Assembly (NCBI GenBank): GCA_027489295.1
Contig: JAIYAA010000352.1
Location: forward strand, 1 to 10,487
DNA length: 10,487 nucleotides
Reading direction: 5' to 3'
Origin: Sphingomonadales bacterium
Lineage (GTDB): Bacteria > Pseudomonadota > Alphaproteobacteria > Sphingomonadales > Sphingomonadaceae
The notes under the pieces are model-generated. The model searched no databases and was not told the DNA's origin. It was given only the letters and a program-made list of their open reading frames with translations. The position numbers and the translations under genes are program-made. Of the stretch, positions 6,612 to 10,487 are shown piece by piece. How positions within the stretch are numbered: the stretch's first letter is position 1; each line of letters opens with the position of its first letter.

Positions 6612-7724
6612 TTGGCCCGGAAATTCCTCTATGCGGTTGCGATCCTGATCATGCTCGGCGTTGCTTCCATGTTCGCCTATCGGCTCTACGGCATCCAGCT
6701 GATGCGCCAGTTCATGGTGCCCGCCGGAGAGGTGGCCGCGCTGCCGCCGGTCACCCCGCGCGACTATGCCAAAGCGGAGATGTGGATCGCGCGGCCGGAC
6801 AAGCCGGGCAACCCCGCGCTGTGGACCCCCGCCGGGAAGAGCGCTGCAGCCAATCCCCGCGCGGCCCTCTTCTTCATCCACCCGACCTCGTTCCTCGACA
6901 CCAAGCAGTGGAACGCGCCGCTCGACAACCCGGACGCCAATGCCCGCGCCGAACTGTTCCTGCGCGGCCAGGCGAGCGCGTTCAACGCCAGCGCCGCGAT
7001 CTGGGCGCCGCGCTATCGCCAGGCGACCTTCGGCGCCTTCCTTACCAACAAGGCACAGGCGCAGCAGGCACTCGACCTTGCCTATCGCGACGTGGCGGCG
7101 GCGTTCGAGGAATTCCTGCACGAAGCCGGCGACAGGCCGATCCTCCTCGCTGGGCACAGCCAGGGCGCGCTGCATTTGTCGCGCCTGCTGGCCGAGCGAA
7201 TCGCCGGGACGCCGGTCGCCGCCCGCGTGGTCGCGGCCTATGTGGTCGGCTGGCCGGTCTCGCTGACGGCAGACCTGCCCAGGATGGGCCTGCCTGCCTG
7301 TGCGGGACCCGACCAGCCGGGCTGCATCCTCTCCTGGCAGAGCTTCGCCGAGCCCGCCGACCCGGCGCTGATCGTGGACACCTTCGACGCGACTACCGGC
7401 TTCACCGGCCAGCCGCGTGGTGGGACGAAGATGCTATGCACCAACCCGATCACCGGAAAGCCGAACGACTCGGCGCCTGCCAGCGCCAATCTCGGCGCGC
7501 TGATCCCGGACCTGAATCTGCAATCGGCGCATCTGGAGCCCGGCCGCGTGCCGGCGCGGTGCGACGGGCGCGGAATCCTCACGATCGGCACCGCCCCGCC
7601 GGACTTCGGCCAATATGTGCTGCCGGGGAACAACTATCATGTGTTCGACTACAGCCTGTTCTGGGCCAATGTCCGGGCGGATGCGGCGCGGCGGCTCGCG
7701 GCGTTCGAGAAGCGGAAACGCTGA
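6612..7724 (+). CDS. DUF3089 family protein, membrane-anchored alpha/beta-hydrolase
   Basis: The 370-residue protein starts with a short basic segment and one hydrophobic helix (about residues 5-25), an uncleaved anchor or signal sequence that places the rest in the periplasm. The body matches the DUF3089 family as I recall it: [24 protein letters not shown] near the start of the domain, [12 protein letters not shown], a nucleophile elbow GHSQG with S183 as the likely catalytic serine, and a C-terminal [16 protein letters not shown] containing a candidate catalytic His. These features imply an esterase or lipase-like enzyme, but the substrate is unknown. The start is TTG at 6612 (see the ribosome binding site). 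It is transcribed divergently from gatC with a 148-nt gap, and converges on the amino-acid dehydrogenase gene with a 6-nt gap and no clear terminator between them. A possible EcfG promoter lies upstream. Confidence 0.85.
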   Translation: MARKFLYAVAILIMLGVASMFAYRLYGIQLMRQFMVPAGEVAALPPVTPRDYAKAEMWIARPDKPGNPALWTPAGKSAAANPRAALFFIHPTSFLDTKQWNAPLDNPDANARAELFLRGQASAFNASAAIWAPRYRQATFGAFLTNKAQAQQALDLAYRDVAAAFEEFLHEAGDRPILLAGHSQGALHLSRLLAERIAGTPVAARVVAAYVVGWPVSLTADLPRMGLPACAGPDQPGCILSWQSFAEPADPALIVDTFDATTGFTGQPRGGTKMLCTNPITGKPNDSAPASANLGALIPDLNLQSAHLEPGRVPARCDGRGILTIGTAPPDFGQYVLPGNNYHVFDYSLFWANVRADAARRLAAFEKRKR

Positions 7725-7730
7725 CGCCGG

Positions 7731-8792
7731 CTAGGCCGCGATGGGCGTTCGAACCCGCCCCGCGGCAATCGCAGCACGCGCCAGCGCGTCCGCCGCGGCG
7801 TGCGGGGGGAGCCCTTCCGCCTCGGCGTGATCGAGCACCGCCGCAAGCCGCGCGCCCGTTGCCTCGACCCGGGCGGCCACGTCCTCGGGTGTCCAGCCGA
7901 GATATTCTCCCGCCACGTTGATGATCCCGCCGGCGTTCACCACGTAATCCGGCGCGTAAAGAATGCCGCGCCGGGCCAGCCGCGCGCCGTCCGCCGGCGT
8001 CGCCAGCTGGTTGTTCGCCGCGCCGCAGATCACCCGCGCCCGCACCGCATCGACCGAATCGGCGTGGAACACCCCGCCCAGCGCGCAGGGCGCAAGAATA
8101 TCGACCCGCGCCGCCAGCAGCTGCGCGCTCGACGCGACCTCGGCGCCGGTCTCCACCGCCACCCGCGCGACCCGCTGCGAATCGACATCGGCAACGACCA
8201 GCCGCGCACCGGCGGCATGGAGCAGGTGCGCCAGCGCCGCGCCGACATGGCCGACACCCTGGATGGCGACCGTACAGTCGTGCAGTTCCCGCCCGAGCTG
8301 GCGACGCGCGGCATGCTCCATCGCCACGAATACCCCGCGCGCCGTGTGCGGCGACGGATCGCCGCCCGGACGGCCCTGCCGCTGCGCCAAGCCCGCGACA
8401 TGCCGCGTCTCGCCGGCGACCAGTTCCATGTCGGCAACGCCTGTCCCGACATCCTCGGCCGTGACATAGCGCCCCTCCAGCCGGGCCACCGCCCGGCCAA
8501 AGGCGCGGAACAGCGCCGCGCGATCGACGCTGCCCGACGGGCGCCGCAGCACCGCCTTGGCGCCGCCCAGCGGCAGGCCGGCCAGCGCATTCTTGTAGCT
8601 CATCCCCTCGGCCAGCCGCACCGCATCGGCAAAGGCGGCCGCACCATCGGCATAGTGCCAGAAGCGACACCCGCCCGCCCCCGGCCCGAGCACGGTGGAG
8701 TGGACCGCGATCACGCCGTCCAACCCCGCCTCGGCGTCCTTCAGCATCAACACTTCTTCGACCAGGCTCTCGTCCTGCACCCGCACCACCAT
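7731..8792 (-). CDS. Leucine-dehydrogenase-type amino-acid dehydrogenase (Glu/Leu/Phe/Val family)
   Basis: The enzyme should oxidatively deaminate an amino acid, most likely leucine, valine or phenylalanine, to the 2-oxoacid with NAD+. The 353-residue length matches leucine dehydrogenases and is well short of glutamate dehydrogenases. The N-terminal catalytic domain shows LGPGAGGCRFWHY (35-47), MSYKNA with substrate-binding K67, and GGAK with catalytic K79. TAEDVGTGVADM (111-122) follows. The Rossmann domain has GVGHVG (179-184) and an acidic residue after the second strand (VVADVD), which favours NAD over NADP. Later come CGAANNQLA and YAPDYVVNAGGIINVAGEY. ATG at 8792 is chosen for its AGGGAG site (8802-8807) and family alignment; an in-frame ATG at 8855 would add 21 non-conserved residues. 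It is divergent from an Lrp-type gene, its probable regulator. Exact substrate not determinable. Confidence 0.88.
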   Translation of the reverse strand: MVVRVQDESLVEEVLMLKDAEAGLDGVIAVHSTVLGPGAGGCRFWHYADGAAAFADAVRLAEGMSYKNALAGLPLGGAKAVLRRPSGSVDRAALFRAFGRAVARLEGRYVTAEDVGTGVADMELVAGETRHVAGLAQRQGRPGGDPSPHTARGVFVAMEHAARRQLGRELHDCTVAIQGVGHVGAALAHLLHAAGARLVVADVDSQRVARVAVETGAEVASSAQLLAARVDILAPCALGGVFHADSVDAVRARVICGAANNQLATPADGARLARRGILYAPDYVVNAGGIINVAGEYLGWTPEDVAARVEATGARLAAVLDHAEAEGLPPHAAADALARAAIAAGRVRTPIAA

Positions 8793-8853
8793 TTCGAAAC
8801 GCTCCCTCTTGGATGGAGGCAATCTGGCAGCATGGCCGAGGTGATGCTTACCC

Positions 8854-8917
8854 AAGTTACGTGCGGACCTGCCATTTTCAGGTGAACTTATCCCGATTTC
8901 AGCCTATCACGGGATAA
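8854..8917. promoter_or_regulatory. Candidate operator region between the dehydrogenase and Lrp genes
   Basis: Two inverted repeats lie in the divergent gap. The first is ACCTG (8867-8871) with CAGGT (8879-8883) around 7 nt, flanked by AAGTT (8854-8858) and AACTT (8885-8889). The second is TTATCCCG (8888-8895) with CGGGATAA (8910-8917), 8 exact base pairs around a 14-nt spacer; its right arm ends one nucleotide before the Lrp ATG and covers where a ribosome binding site would sit. Lrp/AsnC proteins commonly bind imperfect palindromes in such gaps and repress their own gene. That these are the sites is inference. Confidence 0.45.
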
Positions 8918-8918
8918 T

Positions 8919-9380
8919 ATGATCACCCTAGATGCGCAGGAGCGCAAAATTCTCCGCGAGCTCCAGCAGGATGCGAGCCTGACCACCGCCGAGCTGGCGG
9001 AGCGAATCGGCCTGTCCCCCTCCCCCTGCTGGCGCCGGGTCGACCGGCTCGAGCGCGAGGGCGTGATCCGCAAGCGGGTCGCGCTGGTCGATCGCCGCAA
9101 GGTGGGGCTGAACGCGCACATCTTCGCGCAGGTAAAGCTGAACGCACACGGCCGCGCCAATCTCGACGAGTTCAGCGCCGCGATCCGCGGCTTCCCCGAG
9201 GTGCTCGACGCCTATGTGCTGATGGGCACGGTCGACTTCATGCTCCGCATCGTGGCGGAGGACATCGACGCCTATGAGCGCTTCTTCTTCGAAAAGCTGA
9301 GCAAATTGCCCGGCGTGCAGGAAATCAATTCGATCGTGGCGCTGTCCGAGATCAAGTCGACCACCGAATTGCCGATCTGA
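8919..9380 (+). CDS. Lrp/AsnC family transcriptional regulator
   Basis: The 153-residue protein has the standard family length. A winged helix-turn-helix occupies about residues 3-60: LDAQERKILRELQQDASLTTAELAERIGLSPSPCWRRVDRLEREGVI. The ligand-binding RAM domain spans about 66-148, with LDAYVLMGTVDFMLRIVAEDI at the effector/oligomerisation region and LPGVQEINSIVALSEIK near the end. Such proteins sense amino acids and form octamers or similar assemblies on DNA. It starts at ATG 8919, with only a weak purine stretch upstream (CGGGA), which forms one arm of an inverted repeat. Its divergent placement beside an amino-acid dehydrogenase gene makes that gene its likely target, as with BkdR- or AldR-type local regulators; this is inferred from position. 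Confidence 0.92.
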   Translation: MITLDAQERKILRELQQDASLTTAELAERIGLSPSPCWRRVDRLEREGVIRKRVALVDRRKVGLNAHIFAQVKLNAHGRANLDEFSAAIRGFPEVLDAYVLMGTVDFMLRIVAEDIDAYERFFFEKLSKLPGVQEINSIVALSEIKSTTELPI

Positions 9381-9419
9381 GGCCTCGCTTGGACGTCGCC
9401 CACGCCCTATAGCCGCGCG

Positions 9420-9881
9420 GTGATTACGACTGCCCCCAGCGACTTCCGCGCCGCCCTGCCGCAGGGCGGGCGCCTGATCGGCCTCGACGTCGGCACCAAG
9501 ACGATCGGCACCGCGCTGTGCGACGCGGGCTGGAGCTTCGCGAGCCCCGCCCACCTGATTCGCCGCTCCAAGTTCACCAAGGACAAGGCCGCGCTCGCCG
9601 AGTTGATCGCAGCCCAGCAGGTGGTGGGCATGGTGATCGGCCTGCCGCTCAACCTGGACGGCACCGACAGCCCGCGCACCCAGTCGACCCGGGCCTTCGC
9701 CCGCAACTGTGCGGACATGGGCCTGCCGATCCTGATGTGGGACGAGCGCTGGTCGACCGTCGCGGTGGAGCGCACGCTGATCGAACAGGACGCCAGCCGC
9801 GCCAAGCGGGCCGAGCTGATCGACAAGATGGCAGCCGCCTATATCCTGCAAGGGGCGATCGACGGGCTGGTGAACGTCTGA
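9420..9881 (+). CDS. ruvX: Holliday-junction resolvase homologue RuvX (YqgF)
   Basis: The 153-residue protein has the RNase H-like fold of YqgF/RuvX. Acidic active-site residues are visible in [13 protein letters not shown] (D23), MWDERWST (D108, E109) and [12 protein letters not shown] (D135). The conserved [27 protein letters not shown] lies between them. Family members are implicated in 16S rRNA 5' end maturation and possibly in resolving recombination intermediates. The start is GTG at 9420; no ATG or other standard start lies between it and the first conserved strand. No clear ribosome binding site precedes it, but a TATAGC hexamer at 9408-9413 does. It is 39 nt downstream of the Lrp gene and 43 nt upstream of pyrB. 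Confidence 0.93.
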   Translation: MITTAPSDFRAALPQGGRLIGLDVGTKTIGTALCDAGWSFASPAHLIRRSKFTKDKAALAELIAAQQVVGMVIGLPLNLDGTDSPRTQSTRAFARNCADMGLPILMWDERWSTVAVERTLIEQDASRAKRAELIDKMAAAYILQGAIDGLVNV

Positions 9882-9924
9882 GCGGGTTGCGCACCGCAGC
9901 TACAGGGCTTAGGCGGCGGCTTTA

Positions 9925-10487
9925 ATGCACACCTCCGATCATCGCCCCGGTGCCCAGATACAGGGCAGCGCCGTTTTCCCGCACCGGCACCTCACCGGCA
10001 TTTCGGGACTCCAGCCGCACGAGATCATGTTCCTGCTCGACGAGGCGGAACAATGGGTCGAAGCGAACCGCAGCCGCGCCAAGAGCGACAAGCGGCTGGA
10101 AGGCCTCACCCAGATCAACGCCTTCTTCGAAAACTCGACGCGCACGCTCTTGTCGTTCGAGATCGCGGGCAAGCGGCTGGGCGCCGACGTCGTCAACATG
10201 CACGCCGCGCAGAGCAGCGTGAAGAAGGGCGAGACGCTGATCGACACCGCCGTCACCCTGAACGCCATGCGGGCCGACGTGATCGTGATCCGCCACGCCA
10301 GCTCCGGCGCGGTGCGGTTGATCGCCGACAAGGTCGACTGCCCGGTGCTCAACGCCGGCGACGGCTGGCACGAACACCCCACCCAGGCGCTGCTCGACGC
10401 ACTCACCATCCGGAGACGTCGCGGATCGGTGGCCGGTCAACGGGTGGTGATTTGTGGCGACATCCTCCACAGCCGCGTCGCCCGATC
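9925..10487 (+). CDS. pyrB: Aspartate carbamoyltransferase catalytic subunit, 3' end cut by the window edge
   Basis: PyrB joins carbamoyl phosphate and aspartate in the second step of pyrimidine synthesis. The first 187 residues are present and cover the carbamoyl-phosphate domain and the beginning of the aspartate domain. Visible motifs are [19 protein letters not shown], with the phosphate loop STRT at 71-74, SSVKKGE (97-103) with the active-site lysine loop, VIRHASSGA (121-129), [16 protein letters not shown] (145-160), and [11 protein letters not shown] at the truncated end. The start ATG at 9925 follows AGGCGG at 9911-9916. It is 43 nt after ruvX on the same strand, so the two may be cotranscribed. 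About two fifths of the protein lies outside the window; pyrC would be an expected neighbour there, though this cannot be seen. Confidence 0.97.
   Translation, partial: MHTSDHRPGAQIQGSAVFPHRHLTGISGLQPHEIMFLLDEAEQWVEANRSRAKSDKRLEGLTQINAFFENSTRTLLSFEIAGKRLGADVVNMHAAQSSVKKGETLIDTAVTLNAMRADVIVIRHASSGAVRLIADKVDCPVLNAGDGWHEHPTQALLDALTIRRRRGSVAGQRVVICGDILHSRVAR

Noticed and set aside
7725..7730. Terminator between the DUF3089 and dehydrogenase genes
   Set aside because: The genes end 6 nt apart and I see no stable hairpin with a U-run on either strand.
7800..8885. Plus-strand open frame of 361 codons antisense to the amino-acid dehydrogenase
   Set aside because: It is a codon-bias shadow; the minus-strand frame has all the dehydrogenase motifs.
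8928..9851. Minus-strand open frame of 307 codons across lrp and ruvX
   Set aside because: It is antisense to two clear genes and has low-complexity Arg/Gly/Ala/His content with no motif.

Overview
This window looks like core chromosome from a high-GC alphaproteobacterium, most likely a sphingomonad (Sphingomonas or a close relative). That rests on the GC-rich codon use, the alphaproteobacterial forms of GatA, GatB and PyrB (for example GatA ending in PKVWW), the intergenic inverted-repeat element at about 4555-4690, and small orphan proteins. The assignment is inference from recall of these families; no search was run. I see no phage, transposase, CRISPR array or obvious defence system.

Left end (1-1314). 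A class II tRNA-Leu(UAG) on the minus strand runs off the left edge and has a recognisable sigma-70-like promoter. To its right, on the plus strand, are two very small genes: a 60-residue acidic, proline-rich protein and a 62-residue hydrophilic protein. A Crp/Fnr-type regulator follows. The three plus-strand genes are 17 and 27 nt apart and could form one transcript.

Translation block (1321-6463). On the minus strand lie the three subunits of the GatCAB aminoacyl-tRNA amidotransferase. gatC and gatA overlap by 4 nt. gatB is separated from them by a plus-strand membrane glycosyltransferase (GT2, polyprenyl-phosphate sugar transferase type) and an imperfect inverted-repeat element of about 135 bp. 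gatB is followed after 14 nt by an exported cyclophilin-type peptidyl-prolyl isomerase, which ends tail to tail with the Crp/Fnr gene.

Middle (6612-7724). A membrane-anchored DUF3089 family alpha/beta-hydrolase starts at a TTG with a strong ribosome binding site. It is preceded by a candidate EcfG-type (general stress response) promoter.

Amino-acid block (7731-9380). A leucine-dehydrogenase-type amino-acid dehydrogenase (minus strand) is divergent from an Lrp/AsnC regulator (plus strand). The 126-nt gap between them holds inverted repeats that are candidate operators. The arrangement suggests a local regulator controlling oxidative deamination of branched-chain or aromatic amino acids.

Right end (9420-10487). 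The RuvX/YqgF Holliday-junction resolvase homologue is followed after 43 nt by pyrB (aspartate carbamoyltransferase), cut off by the window edge.

No stretch above about 150 nt lacks a gene. I did not find a clearly new multi-gene system. The items most worth a second look are the small-protein/Crp cluster, the EcfG-like promoter on the DUF3089 hydrolase, the Lrp/dehydrogenase control region, and the interruption of the gat genes.
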